Positions 33,370 to 44,553 of a stretch of 64,000 nucleotides of DNA are shown here, piece after piece (the first letter of the stretch is position 1; each line of letters begins with the position of its first letter). The notes under the pieces are model-generated. The model did not search any database. It saw only the letters and a list, made by a program, of their open reading frames with translations, and had not been told where the DNA came from. This DNA comes from Isoetes taiwanensis (lineage: Eukaryota; Streptophyta; Lycopodiopsida; Isoetales; Isoetaceae), in contig JAJEKV010000064.1 of the NCBI GenBank assembly GCA_021234155.1, positions 5,208,001 to 5,272,000 of the forward strand. Direction: 5' to 3'. The translations under genes and the position numbers were made by a program.

Positions 33370-35640
33370 AGCATCTTAAAAGAATATTCCAAAGGAATTT
33401 TCATAGGAGAGTTATATATGTTAGATACTCTATTAAATATTGATGCACAATCTAGTTTACACCTTCAAAAAATCTTTTCACCATTGGCCATTAACATTGG
33501 CTTCGAGTAGTCTAATCACTAGTTGATTCATTCCTCAAAATTCCTATAGTAAGAGAAAATACGACAATGTATGTTATTCTAATATGTCTTATTTGTTCAT
33601 CAATAGGATACTAGAAAATTTTCAAGCATTAAAGCAACATTGCTAATAGACATGTACCTTGGACAAGGCCCACTTATTGATTTAAGGCCCCCTCCAAACT
33701 CGGTTTTTTCTTGATTATTGTCCAATTCTCTATTGAAAAGGATTTCATACTAGAATGATATAGGCGAAACTTATTAGAATACTATGACATCCGAACACAA
33801 GGCATGTTCAATAACGTCCTTGACACCATTCAAACTAACATAGACATGTTATTGCACGTGATACATTATCAGACGTAGAACCTTAATAATGGGTCCAACC
33901 ATGACAGGTTTGGAACCAAAGAAATGTTCCTGGCGGCACAATAAATTTCTTGTTTATATAATGGATGTATGGAAATCAATTTCCATTCACTGTGTGAACT
34001 ACCTGGTTTGGAAAAATAGATGAAACATGTTGAAGTTCAAATTGAAGACAAGTTTAAAATGTACACACAATTATATTTCTGAAGCAACTCTTTTTGTATT
34101 TTTGTACAATGTACACAATTATTAACTTAAGCAAAGAAGCGGAGTTATAGCTCAAGAACAGAGCCTTCTTATTTCGAATAGAGAACATGTACGAGGAAAG
34201 AACGACTAGAGATCAAGCAAAGTTTCTACTCCAAACACTTCAAAAGTGCCCTCAGATACACAATTGCTTGTCTTACGTAATGTCAGGTTAAGAGACAACA
34301 CGGGTCATGTCAAGATTAATAGTGTCCCAGCATCTAGATTTTGCGCAAGGACATCTCAGGATGCAATTCTAGCTTTTGTGACAACGACGACACTTGAGGA
34401 CCTCATGACATGAGTGTCCCCGACAATAGAAGGAGGAACAACCAGAGATCTTCAAGAACCTTGGCCACGATCTCAAGCCAAAAGACGTCAAGAAATTCTT
34501 CAGGACGACCCAAAATCAATGTAATTAACTTATTATCATATTACCCAACTCTGATAATTATAGGAGTATAAATTGAATACTTGTATAATATTGTTACTTT
34601 GCTCTCCTATTCATGTCATGAACCAACTGAGAAGGCAATACCTCAACAACTATAATTTCACCTAGTGATGTATGATGATGTTTGCAGCACACTCATTAAA
34701 TAGAGATTACCACGTATGAGGGGTACTGCAGCGATGAGTTATGCCTATACTCATTCAACAAATAAGTGATGACTTCGTCAAGTACTCCCCCAATAATTCC
34801 AATAGAAGAAGTTGAGCGTACCTTCGATGGAAGGATCTTCAACACCCAAGATAGAAGCATCCGACACCTTAATAACAAGGATAGCAACTAGAGCAACCTT
34901 GACAAAGAAGAGTTCAAGTCGTTAATCCTCGACCAGCATATCCATCACAACAACTTGCATGCAACTTGGTGAATCCAATAATCAAAGATTAGAACGCCAA
35001 TCAATGAAGAGAACAACTTCTTAGGAGTCTAGCCAAAGAAAATGTGCATAACTTCAAGAAGCACCTCAAAATAACTTCGAACATGGTGGAGGGAGGCAAT
35101 TATCGCCCAAGAACAAGATTAAGAAGCAGGCCAGAATGCTAAAGCATCAACAACCATTGCATTTTTTATTATAGTCTGAAGCAAAAGCATGTTTTGCTGT
35201 AGCCATAACAAATATCGGGGAGCTCAAAATAGTGATCAGTCTACCCAAAGTACGAGCTGACGTACAATAGGAGGATATAGATCTTTAGCGGCATTGCACT
35301 AGGAGGACCATCGACAACGCTGCCATGGAGTACGTGTGTACCTCGAAGGGAGGCACCAGGAGGACCTAATAACTTAGTAATAATTATAATTGTGCAAGCT
35401 TTAGAGTGTAACAGATCAAAGGAAGAGATGATGTGCAATTCAAATGGGTGAAGCAATCAACGATATCGATAAGAGAAGGACTCGACATGAGAGACGTTGA
35501 TAGAGTTTGCATGACAATATCGAATCTAGAGTAATCATTTAGCCGCCAAGATGAAGAATTCAACACGGAAGATATTTTTCAATAGCGTCACCTTCAGGCT
35601 TTTGGAAAAGAACATAGGAGACTTCAAGTCATCAACTACA
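33370..35640. other. Intergenic, no gene recognised
   Basis: AT-rich, with only short domain-free frames on both strands. No terminal repeats could be paired. Confidence 0.4.
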
Positions 35641-35654
35641 TCATCAAACCATCA

Positions 35655-36250
35655 ACAATCTAGAATGTTCTAGAATATTCCAGAATAAAAAAGTAAGAAT
35701 AAAAATAGGATGTTCGAGATTCAAAAATACTGCAAAGATCCAAAATAGAATGCTTTGGAATATTCCAGAATGTTCCAAATGCTTATAGCTAAGCACCTCA
35801 GTCCAAAAATACAATTTTTTTTGAAACTTTACAAAGACCCAAGATAGAATGTTCCAGAGAGTTTCACATGGTTGTGGATAAGCACTTCAATTTGAAAATA
35901 GAAAGTTTTCTTTTGACCAAGGTGCTTTCGTATGTTCTAGAAAGTTTTTAGATAATTCTAGAAAGCTATATAAAGTTCTAGAATGTTCTAGATAGTCCTA
36001 GAATATTCTAGATACTAATGGGTAAGCATCTCAATCTAAAATTAGATTTTTTTTTTGAAGGAGGTAAAAAACACAATGTTTTAGAATGTTCCAGAATGTT
36101 CTAGATGCTCATTAGGTAAGCAACTCATTCCAAAAAATGGATTTTTTTTTGAAAAGTTGCAAGCAGTCAAAATAGGATATTCTCGAATGCCCTAGAATGT
36201 TTGAGAATATTCTCAAGCCCCATGAATAAGCACCTCAAACCCATATAGAA
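35655..36250. repeat. Diverged ~100-bp repeats rich in heat-shock-element modules
   Basis: About five imperfect units share the order: a GAATGTTC-type cluster, a gctaagcacctca-like phrase, a t-run (ttttttttga), then a short spacer. Within them lie runs of alternating GAA and TTC at exact 2-bp spacing, the consensus of plant heat-shock elements. There are five modules at 35663-35685, four at 35758-35775, three at 35976-35988, and four at 36084-36101. Whether this is a functional heat-responsive region or just repeated TCTAGAA-type sequence is not shown. The nearest intact gene (THA8-like) starts 1 kb downstream. Confidence 0.7.
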
Positions 36251-37008
36251 GGTTTTAAAAGTATCTTCTAGGATTTTGACACATGCGCAAGCACCTTAGA
36301 CCTCGAGTAGCAACATGAGTAAGCATCTCAGGCCCAAAATAAGTAGTTTACACTCTAATTGCTCTATAATATTTTGAAATATGTATGAACAAGAGATTGC
36401 ACTATAGGAACATGTTAAAACTAGATACTTTATGCTCTAAGAATCCATAGATTAAGTTTTATAAGACAATAAAAAGGCCTTGCTGAAGGCTCACAAATAT
36501 CTCTCAGACTTCTAACTCAGTTGAGGCTTTGAACTGCTCGACTTTCCTTCAAGCCTCATGTCTATCTGCTTACACCATGAACACGTGGGATTAGTCATAA
36601 AGACTGTGGGGGTTTAGGAGTGCTAATAAATGGCCAAGACATCATACGCAAACATCATGCATCAAACAATACAACTATGAGAAATATCCTCATATAGAAT
36701 AACTTACTACAAAAGTGTCCCACTGTGCAAAACCCACATGTTGTCTGCGCTGTGTTTGCCCTTTTGAACAACCTATAGCATATCTGACACAAATCGCTTC
36801 TTTCCTCCATATTAGCAGATCTTCAGTTCTTTTATCAGGTGAGGACTCTGAGCAAAGCCAAATCAAGCGTTAGATACTGGATAATTTTTTTTAAGGGTTC
36901 ATAGTTTTTGGCCGGAGCCAGTACTCCTAAAGCTGACATTCTAAGGAGAATGCCATAGCCATCTTAGATCATTTTGTTCGTAATATGAACCATATGGTGA
37001 TTACGTCC
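36251..37008. other. Intergenic upstream of the THA8-like gene
   Basis: AT-rich and domain-free. It contains a phrase tgtgcaaaacccacatgttg and no clear promoter element close to the gene. Confidence 0.35.
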
Positions 37009-37166
37009 GGTAATTGCCATAAGTCGGGCATCCCGCCAGTAAAGTCTCCGACGGCGCCGCCAGACTCGGCAGCGCCACGAGACTCTCCGCCGCTCGTGCG
37101 CCACCTCGTCTGGCAGAGCCGCCAGAGACTTTACTGGGCGGAATGACCCTCCTCATGGCAATTACC
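37009..37166. mobile_element. GC-rich MITE-like hairpin (158 bp)
   Basis: Ends ggtaattgccat and atggcaattacc are perfect 12-bp inverted repeats. A second inner pair is cgccagtaaagtctc with gagactttactgggcg. The core (37050-37120) is very GC-rich (ggcgccgcc, ccgccgctcg) and codes for nothing. The copy sits 80 bp before the THA8-like start codon, so it lies in or next to the promoter or leader. No clear target duplication was recognised. Confidence 0.7.
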
Positions 37167-37231
37167 TAATACATAAATATTCCAAGGAAATGCCTCTTAT
37201 TTATGAGCTCATATTTAAGATAACATTCATC

Positions 37232-37350
37232 ATGGAACAAAACTCATGGAGACCACGATCTCCATCTCTAAACCTTGCGCCATATCTTGCTTCTTTCGTT
37301 GCAGCAATGGGAACGCTGCATCCATGCAAGATTCGGGATTTAGGGTGTTA
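37232..37350 (+). promoter_or_regulatory. Upstream overlapping ORF of the THA8-like gene
   Basis: An ATG at 37232, 14 bp before and out of frame with the main start, opens MEQNSWRPRSPSLNLAPYLA and ends in a TAA near 37348, inside the main coding region. If it lies in the mRNA it would lower translation from the main ATG. Confidence 0.35.
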
Positions 37351-37608
37351 AAAGAGGATTTGATTAAGAAAGCTTCAAATAGGCTAGTGTGTTATGCAAA
37401 GAAGAGCCAACCCAGAGGTCCTCTATGGCGGGGAAGGCTCTTAAGCCGAGAATCCGTGTTGGTTATTCAAGATTTGAAGAGGGCTAAGGGAAATCCTGAG
37501 AAACGTCAGCAGATAATGCAACAACAAGTATCCAGGCTTTTAAAGAAGGACCTTTTGGAGGTTCTCAATGACCTTCAGCGACAAGATGAATGCGAATTGG
37601 CTCTTGAG
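37246..37608 (+). CDS. THA8: THA8-like chloroplast PPR protein, exon 1
   Basis: Exon 1 encodes residues 1-121. The first 50 residues are rich in S, A, R and K with few acids (METTISISKPCAISCFFRCS), as in a chloroplast transit peptide. SQPRGPLWRGRLLSRESVLV at about 55-74 matches the start of the mature THA8/THA8-like family, short PPR proteins needed for splicing of chloroplast group II introns (ycf3 intron 2 and trnA in known plants). The exon ends after codon GAG at a GTCAGT donor, phase 0. The ATG is the first in frame after upstream stops. The orthology THA8 versus THA8-like cannot be decided from this sequence alone. Confidence 0.85.
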
Positions 37609-37748
37609 GTCAGTTTGATATCACCTCTGTTTGGTTGATTTAGTTATTAAGTTAAGTGATAAATTTAGCTTTTTAGTTGGACTGTGCACATATTTTTGCA
37701 AACCCTGTCTTCAAACACAGCTGCTGACTGGAAATATCCCTGCAACAG

Positions 37749-38243
37749 ATTTTTGGTGTCGCAAGAAGGGAGATATGGTATAAACCTGATGTATATTTGT
37801 ATAGAAATTTGATGGAAACCATGGGGAAAAATAAGCTGATTCATGCAGTTGAACGCTTGTTCAAGGAGCTGCAGCAGGAGGGCATACAACCAGATATGTT
37901 GTTATATACAGAACTAATTGGGGCTTATGTCAGATCAGGAATGCATATACAGGCTTTTGAAGCATATGAAGAAATGAAAGATCTTGGTTATCAACTTGAT
38001 CAGTTAGGGTTTCGGATTTTTATTAGAGGCCTCAAGAAATCAGAAGAACAACAACTTCTAGACAAGGTGCAGGCGGATTTTTGGGAGGCATTTCCTAATA
38101 ATAAACCAGAAACTGAAGAACAGGCAGATGCTGAAGCAAATCAAAATCAGGTAAAGGCTGAAACAAACGAAAATCATGATGTTGATATTGATGCCAAAGG
38201 AGGCATACTTGGTGAAACAACTGACATTTTGATGCATTCCTGA
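37749..38243 (+). CDS. THA8: THA8-like chloroplast PPR protein, exon 2
   Basis: Exon 2 follows a 140-bp intron with a CTGCAACAG acceptor and encodes residues 122-285. IFGVARREIWYKPDVYLYRN, then LIHAVERLFKELQQEGIQPD, then LLYTELIGAYVRSGMHIQAF and a final YQLDQLGFRIFIRGL are successive PPR motifs. The total of about 285 residues agrees with the family, which has four to five PPRs and no editing domains. The tail after about residue 235 is acidic and glutamine/asparagine-rich (EEQADAEANQNQVKAETNEN) and is probably lineage-specific. No lesion is seen in either exon, so this is the most convincing intact host gene of the window. Confidence 0.85.
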   Translation: MFGVARREIWYKPDVYLYRNLMETMGKNKLIHAVERLFKELQQEGIQPDMLLYTELIGAYVRSGMHIQAFEAYEEMKDLGYQLDQLGFRIFIRGLKKSEEQQLLDKVQADFWEAFPNNKPETEEQADAEANQNQVKAETNENHDVDIDAKGGILGETTDILMHS

Positions 38244-39139
38244 GTCCATGAGAGGGAAGGAGCAGCATCTACGAACTTGAGCCAGAAAGAAGAGACCTGC
38301 AATATGTCAAGACGCAGAGTCTCATCGACCCTGGCGATCATTTTTGGAAATAGAGAGAGAAGAAGTGTTTTCTTACAATAGCTAAGAAACAAGAATAGTA
38401 CACTTGGATATCCTTGGCAAGATGGCAACGTATTTCAATAGCATTCTTTAGTTCCTTGTCCAAGGAGAGGATTTAGTTTAGATTAGTGATGTTGATACAT
38501 GTATTTTATTATTGTCTGTGTTGCATGGATGCAGATAAATACAATACAATGGTTAATCTGTGGCAAGAAAAGGGAGCAATCCTTCAAGCATGGAATAGAT
38601 CAATGTGTATTTACTAACTGGATTAAACTTTTGAGCTCTGGCCCTCATATGGCTCTTACAACTAACATTCTGTTGATTATTTGTTTGCTCTATATGCAGT
38701 CCCTCAAGAATGGACATCTATCTAGGTCTTAACAACTGTAGAGAGATGGATCTCCCAAGGACTGAATTATGAATGGGAATGAAAATGTATTAGAGGTTAT
38801 ATGCCTTTATATAAGCACAAGTGTAGTATACAGTGGTCGATACTAAGTAGAGATGAAGAATCTTATACTCCCTTCATGGCGGCTATCATAGCATATATGG
38901 ACAGTCTGATCAATTTCAGACCAGCTCATGGATGATGCCGAGTTTACAGACTTAAATGAGCATGCACATAATGAAGATATTGGGGAGAACATTCCAATGT
39001 TCCTCCTTCAAGCTATTAAGGCTCTTATGACCGTTATCACTAACTCTTATTCATACATTCTGGATTTGAAAGGCATGTCACATGTGCTTCCTTATGTCTG
39101 TGTGGTTCCTTATGCTTTTTGGGTTGCCCGTAGGGGGCA

Positions 39140-39258
39140 ATCGTTTGTGTGGTGAGTGCTTGGGAATATTTGGAAGAATATGCCGATATGTAAAGTTGGT
39201 TTGTGTAGTGAGTACTTAGGAATATTTGGAAGAATATGCTGATATGTAAAACCTGATT
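39140..39258. repeat. Tandem duplication, ~60-bp unit
   Basis: gtgtggtgagtgcttgggaa followed by tatttggaagaatatgccga (39147-39187) is repeated with few changes at 39203-39243. Confidence 0.75.
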
Positions 39259-39494
39259 GGTGAACTCTATTCAATCTGGGTTTGAAAAAGCATATGAACG
39301 TTTGCAAAAGTGCGCTGACCTTCCATCTTGAGCTGCAAAGAAGAAAGCATAGCGCAGATAACCACAGATCCATACGAGAATTTTAGATTGGAGATCATGT
39401 AAGGTAAAAGTCAAGCAAGCCAAGCTAAAAAATGGTAATGAAACACACACCAAACTTTGTTAGAAATGATGGAAGAGCAGTTCGAAAGAGTTCC

Positions 39495-39738
39495 AGAGGT
39501 GCTTTTTACTAGAACTTATAAAAAGACAAGAATTTTCAATTTATCCAATATTTGGTAAAATAGAGGTGCTTTTTACCAGAACTTATAAAAAGACAAGAAT
39601 TTTCAATTTATCCAATATTTGGTAAAATGGAGGTACTTATCAGTGGAAGATGCAAGCAAAAATATGAGAATTTTCGATTTATCCAATATTTGGTAAAATG
39701 GAGGTACTTATCAGTGGAAGATGCAAGAAAAAATATGT
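39495..39738. repeat. Two overlapping tandem repeats, ~69 and ~74 bp
   Basis: gaggtgctttttactagaac through atttggtaaaat occurs at about 39496-39562 and 39564-39628. Then tggaggtacttatcagtgg through tatttggtaaaa occurs at about 39629-39700 and partly again at 39701-39737. The shared core is ttatccaatatttggtaaaa. Confidence 0.8.
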
Positions 39739-39989
39739 TGGTATCAACTTATCTTTTTCTGGATCTGACAATATGAGAACAGGCGCCTTTTGTCAATGCC
39801 TCTTTTAAGTTTTCAAAGAATCTTTGGATTTTCTCTTGTCAATGTTTCTTCCAATCCCTAATCTTTTCATTCTTAGTGAGGTCTAAATCTTAGTGAGGTC
39901 TAAATTTGGCACTGCAAAACTTTTTGACAAATTTCTTTTAATAGCATGCTAGGTTGCGAAAACTTCTTATCTCATGCACACCACATCTC

Positions 39990-40640
39990 ATGCACATTGT
40001 TTAGAGCTAGCCATTCCAAAATGGCTTTTATTTTTGAGATGGATTTGTTGCAATCCCCTCTGCAAAACAATATGCCCAAATACTCAACTGTATTTGCTGT
40101 GAATTGGCTTGGAGGACTTTGCAAAATATTAGTGCCTTCTTAATTTTTTCAAAATTCTTCTTAAGTGATGCACATGCTCTTCCAGAGTCTTTCTACAAAT
40201 AACTATAAATAAGGATGCCATTGGTCTAAACTCTCAAACAACATTATTTATGAGCCTCATGAATGTTGTTGGCACCTTTAGCAATTTAAACGACATGATG
40301 ATGTCCATATTTGAGATCTATCTTGCAAAAGAACTTGGTGCCTTCGAGCTGGTGCATAGGATCATCCGCCCTAGGTACATATCTATTTTTTATTGTGTTC
40401 TTGTTCAGTTGACGGTAGTCCATGCACATTCTCAAGTTCCCTCTTTCTATTTCTCAAGTTTTGCCAACTCAGGCTCATCTTATAACGAGCCTTGTCGGTA
40501 GGTTTTATTTCTGGCGCACGTTTATCTTATATTCAAAACTCATAAAAGGCAAAAGTTTTGCGAACTTCATCTTGAATAAAATCGTGAAACTCTTTAATGA
40601 GCTTGCCAACCACCTAGGTACTTTCTAATCACATGCTCTT
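39990..40640 (-). mobile_element. Ty3/gypsy reverse transcriptase fragment
   Basis: On the minus strand broken frames give RMCMDYRQLNKNTIKNRYV, then KFFCKIDLKYGHHHVV (RT motif with IDL), then PTTFMRLINNV and KTLEEHVHHLRRILKKLRRH. These are in the order of a gypsy RT, but with stops and the FxDD catalytic block lost. It is not part of the 16-19 kb element; the sequences differ and the strand is opposite. Confidence 0.7.
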
Positions 40641-40799
40641 CTTTTGATTGAGATTCTACATTTGCCAACTTGATTATACAGGTACTTTATCCTTTCTTAT
40701 TGTTGTATACAATTTTTCTAATGATATGCAATGCATATATGGATCAATCTCCTTACTCTTGATCATTACATATGTCCCATTAGGTGCCATCAGAGTAAC

Positions 40800-40927
40800 T
40801 GTAATGGGCCCATGGTAGACTGCTCGAGTATTCGAACCTTGAATGTGCCTGTGGGGCGTTCCCGAGACACCGGCATAAATGGGTAGAAACCCAGTTGGTT
40901 AAGGGCATGTCGGTTAGGAACGTTACA
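40800..40927 (+). mobile_element. Short LTR (TRIM-like), possible
   Basis: TGTAATGGGCCC at 40800 and GGAACGTTACA ending at 40927 form TG...CA-type ends of a 128-bp segment, directly followed (2 bp) by a tRNA-Met primer binding site. LTRs this short are typical of TRIM elements. No second LTR was found downstream, so the left boundary is a guess from the inverted end. Confidence 0.45.
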
Positions 40928-40929
40928 AT

Positions 40930-40941
40930 TGGTATCAGAGC
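40930..40941 (+). promoter_or_regulatory. Retroelement primer binding site (tRNA-Met)
   Basis: TGGTATCAGAGC is complementary to the 3' end of plant initiator tRNA-Met and is the standard minus-strand primer site of many plant LTR retrotransposons. It follows the presumed LTR end by 2 bp. Confidence 0.7.
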
Positions 40942-42004
40942 AGGTCTCGAGTTCGAGTCTCCATATATGCATGGGTAATTTGCAAAGACTTGGTAATCAT
41001 TGTGACTTGGTATGACATAGACATACTTTGATTTTTTTATTCATTCTAGCAATTTAAATTCTTTCATTTTTCAAAGTCTAAAATGTCAATGTGAACTTTC
41101 TGATTTGTGGAAAAAACTGATATAATTCAATTTAATCTCAGTTCCAAAACAATTTGTTACTTTCAGAAATCCTTGTGCATGCTAAATATAGATGATTATC
41201 TGAAATTACCTTTTGAAGACTTCATCCAACTCAGTTAAATGTTTTTGGATATAGAAGCATTTGAATCGAAGTCAAATTTTGGTCAATGAAAGTCAATCTG
41301 TTGTAACAGAATACTTGGCATATATTTCAGTTCTACATATTGGGTTCAGGATACTCTACATACATTTGTTGTAACAGAAGTCGACTTAACTTTGCATATA
41401 TTTGAGTTCACATAACATTTACTCGAGAAGCGATAGTACAAAGGATTGACATAACAAAGTAGAACATGATATATTAACACAACAGATTACATTAGTAGCT
41501 ATTATACAGATTACCACTATTTATTGAAGAACACAAGTGAATCTGAAAAATATGTGTATCGATAAGAAATGTGTTACAGAAAAACAGCTCAAATAAGAGC
41601 AGACTATCAATGTTGTCATCATCTGCTATTTGAAGATATGAAGAAGTGATGTAAACTACTAGATGAACAGAAATCTATTACAGAAATGCCTGGTATCCCT
41701 AAAAACTAAAAAGCCAACTAGAATCCTGCTTAACAAACTTGATTCGACTTATAAACCTATAATAAATGTATTTATAACACATTAGGAACAAGATTTAGGT
41801 GAAAATATCATGTATTAACAAGTAAGATTTTACAAGAAGACCATTTCTTACTGGTCTGATTCCTCAAGAACCTAAATCCGATTTCATTATCATATATGAC
41901 AACAAAAAGAAACATTTACAAATAAAAAGAAAAGAAGAAATCTGCTTAGTTAAGAGGAACCCAAAAGGAAGCAGGTATCCTGAAGGAAGTAGCCGAAGAA
42001 GATG
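40942..42004. other. Non-coding, possibly retroelement interior
   Basis: AT-rich; no gag, pol or second LTR seen. Confidence 0.35.
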
Positions 42005-42352
42005 TTAGGTAGGGCAGTTTTCACAAACTATAGATGGGATTTTGACCTCCCAAAGGTACCACCTCCCATAATACTTGACATGCACCAGCTCCACATGGGC
42101 TCTCTGCTGGAAAGGAGCTTGCTCAACCCATGCAACCAGTTCAAGCTCAACAAGGACATCCCCCATGGCCCAATAATAGTCGAGAATAACCCTCTGGCTT
42201 ACACTTGCATGAAAACTCCTATGCTGGAGTCCTTCGACCTCGGCTGATTCCATAGTAAGACTGCTTGAACAAAAACTTGCTACCACTGCCATAGTTGAAT
42301 CTTCGTTTGAAGAACTCGAAGAAGAAATAACGAGAAAATGGCGCCGGACCAA
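42005..42352 (-). other. Open frame of 115 codons, unrecognised
   Basis: ATG at 42352 opens MVRRHFLVISSSSSSNEDST, then a helical-looking stretch with VILDYYWAMGDVLVELELVA and HVELVHVKYYGRWYLWEV. The opposite strand is also open over 42002-42247, so one of the two is a shadow. No domain is recognised. The minus frame has the more protein-like composition. Confidence 0.3.
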
Positions 42353-44394
42353 GATTTATGCGCCTTGCCATCTTGCAGCAGCTTGTAATCAATTGGGATG
42401 CTTAGGAATCAAGAGACAATTACGGAATTTGAAGGGTCATTGTACGATTCTTTTGGCATTAAATTCTAGACAAAGGAATATTACTTCATTTTACATTTTA
42501 ATTCCACCCCATAGATCATCTTTAAGTGTGTATTTCACTCCACCCCAAAAATTGAAAGTTCCAATCGTTGACCACTTCCAATGACGAATTTCTAAGATTA
42601 AGATAACATCCTCCTATCCTAACTAACTTGCAGAAGAATCAAAGAAATTGAAAGTAACAACATTTTACAAAATTGAGAAGTCTACCTTAGAAATTGGGAC
42701 TAGTTTGTCTGTTCTGATGCAGCAAGCTTTACAATCTCCAGTAGAGTGTCCTTTGTCATCTGGTGGATGCTTTCTGTCATTGTGGCCATTGATATCGAAA
42801 AAAACCTTCTTCACCTTGGAGTTTTGGGGACATATAATGTTGATGTGGCCATGTGGCTATCTGGCCTTGTTTCACCCTTGGTTTGGGAATTTCTTTTTGG
42901 CTATAATCAACAAGTTTCATGTTGGATTATGCGAGCCTATCAGCTACATATTTCTCCTTCATTCCTACCAAAAGTACCAAGAAAAGTGACTATTTTTTAG
43001 TAGGAAAGTTTCATTCCCACAAGGTAGTTTACAAGACTTTCTAGGAATTTTCGGAACCAAGGTTCCCTAAAAACACATAGAATTAAATAGCTGGTTGAAC
43101 GGTTTGACATTAATGTGGAAAGTGACATGCAAGACCTATTCATTTTCAAAAACTTTATAGATGAAGGTCTCTGGTCTGAGTTCTTTTATACTAAGAAACG
43201 TGCTTGACTAGGCCTGTAAAAAAGAGTGCCTACTTTGTCGTCCACCATCGTGTTTACAGCATGGCTATATGTGTGGTATATTCTGGTCCTGCCATGTGAT
43301 TTAAGAGGGGGTTAATGATTTCCTTCAGCAGGTTGTGCATTCGAGGCCGGTAGGGTGAGTGGTCAGTGTGGACCCCAAACTTGGAGGGAAGCATTGGCAC
43401 TGGGGTCGAGTAATTTTAATTTAGCTCTAGTACTTTTATTGTGGATTAGGGGGTTCCCGGAAGATGGGATCCCTCATAGGCGTGATGTCAAAGGATAGGA
43501 TCTGACCTCATTGCGTAGTAATTGCACAAAACTTCTAACCTTTATAGGAGTGTTAAAATTTGAAGGCTTTCATGCCCTTTTTTTGCTATTTTGCCCATCA
43601 AAACGGACAGGAAAAAAGTTTGCTTTGCAAATGGAAGGGCATCAAATAGTTAAATGCTGCGCCATAGAAGAAAAGGCAAGAAAAAGTCAAGAAAAATATT
43701 TACGCATCATTTAAAAGGCTAAAAATAGATTTGCCTGTCATTTTTTCCTAGTCTATCCGTTAATATATTTTATATAATACTGTTTATACCTGCATCTCTA
43801 CATATAAAATTATACATAAAAATATTTAGCAAGGTCCATGGTTTGAATGCTTCTTGTATTTTGTATGCACGGATTTTTTGTGCGGGGAAAATTGGGAAAC
43901 ACCTGTGCGACCTATGCCGAATCAATTTATATTGCTGAGGCTTTCGAATCTTTTGATCAAAACCCCTTCGATTGCAGTCGAATTCAACAATTAAGGATTG
44001 GTATGTAGCAAAATATAGGAGAACAATGCCGCTCGTTAGTTGATCTATTTATGTATGCTTTTTTTGAGTTATAATGCAAGTAATACAAATGTGTATTTGC
44101 TCTACATTTTTTTATTAAAATACTGAATTCTGTTATTTTAATTTTTTTGGTGGCATTGGTAAGGGTGGAATTTGAGAACTTTCTGATATGCTAAAAGCTT
44201 AAAACTATTTTGCTTGTCTTTGGAAAATCGTCAAATTTTAACATTGAGGGAAAATCAAGAGCAAACTTTTAGTGGGATTTTCTCCCCTACGTGGAATCGG
44301 ATGGGATCATTTCCTGGGTGGGTGGGCGGGTCCTACGATCTAAGAACAGTCCTGATTGATCAAAAGCCGATTTGCTCCGAGAGATTATGTAATA
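42353..44394. other. Intergenic, no gene recognised
   Basis: AT-rich. A stretch at 43310-43500 (gaggccggtagggtgagtgg, gtgtggaccccaaacttgg) resembles retroelement leader sequence but cannot be assigned. Frames at 42648-43000 are domain-free. Confidence 0.35.
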
Positions 44395-44551
44395 GGTAAA
44401 GGCCGTTGAGGCCATTTTTTTGGCGGAAAAGGCCTGGCGGGGGTGAGGCGAGCTGGCGGGCCATGAGCGACGGAGCTGCGAGCGGCGCCGCCAGCGAGCC
44501 TCGCCGCCGCCAGGCCTTTTCGCCAGAATAATAGCCTCAACGGCCTTTACC
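44395..44551. mobile_element. GC-rich MITE-like hairpin (157 bp)
   Basis: ggtaaaggccgttgaggcc at the left is the reverse complement, with one gap, of ggcctcaacggcctttacc at the right. Inner arms ggcggaaaaggcctggcgg and ccgccaggccttttcgcc also pair. The core is GC-rich with ggcgccgcc, as in the hairpin at 37.01 kb, which has almost the same length and also begins GGTAA, so the two may be one family. The next element begins 2 bp away. Confidence 0.75.
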
Positions 44552-44553
44552 TT

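Larger units (their letters stand above)
38244..39984. other. 3' flank and intergenic sequence with short repeats
   Basis: It holds the presumed 3' UTR of the THA8-like gene and then AT-rich sequence without domains. Two small tandem-repeat clusters are listed separately. A tcttagtgaggtctaaat duplication lies near 39870-39905. Confidence 0.4.

Noticed and set aside
40800-40927. Cassandra-type TRIM with a 5S rRNA promoter in the LTR
   Set aside because: The 5S internal control region (A box, IE, C box) was not found in the 128-bp segment.
42002-42247. Plus-strand 81-codon frame
   Set aside because: Fully overlaps a longer and more protein-like minus-strand frame; neither has a known domain.
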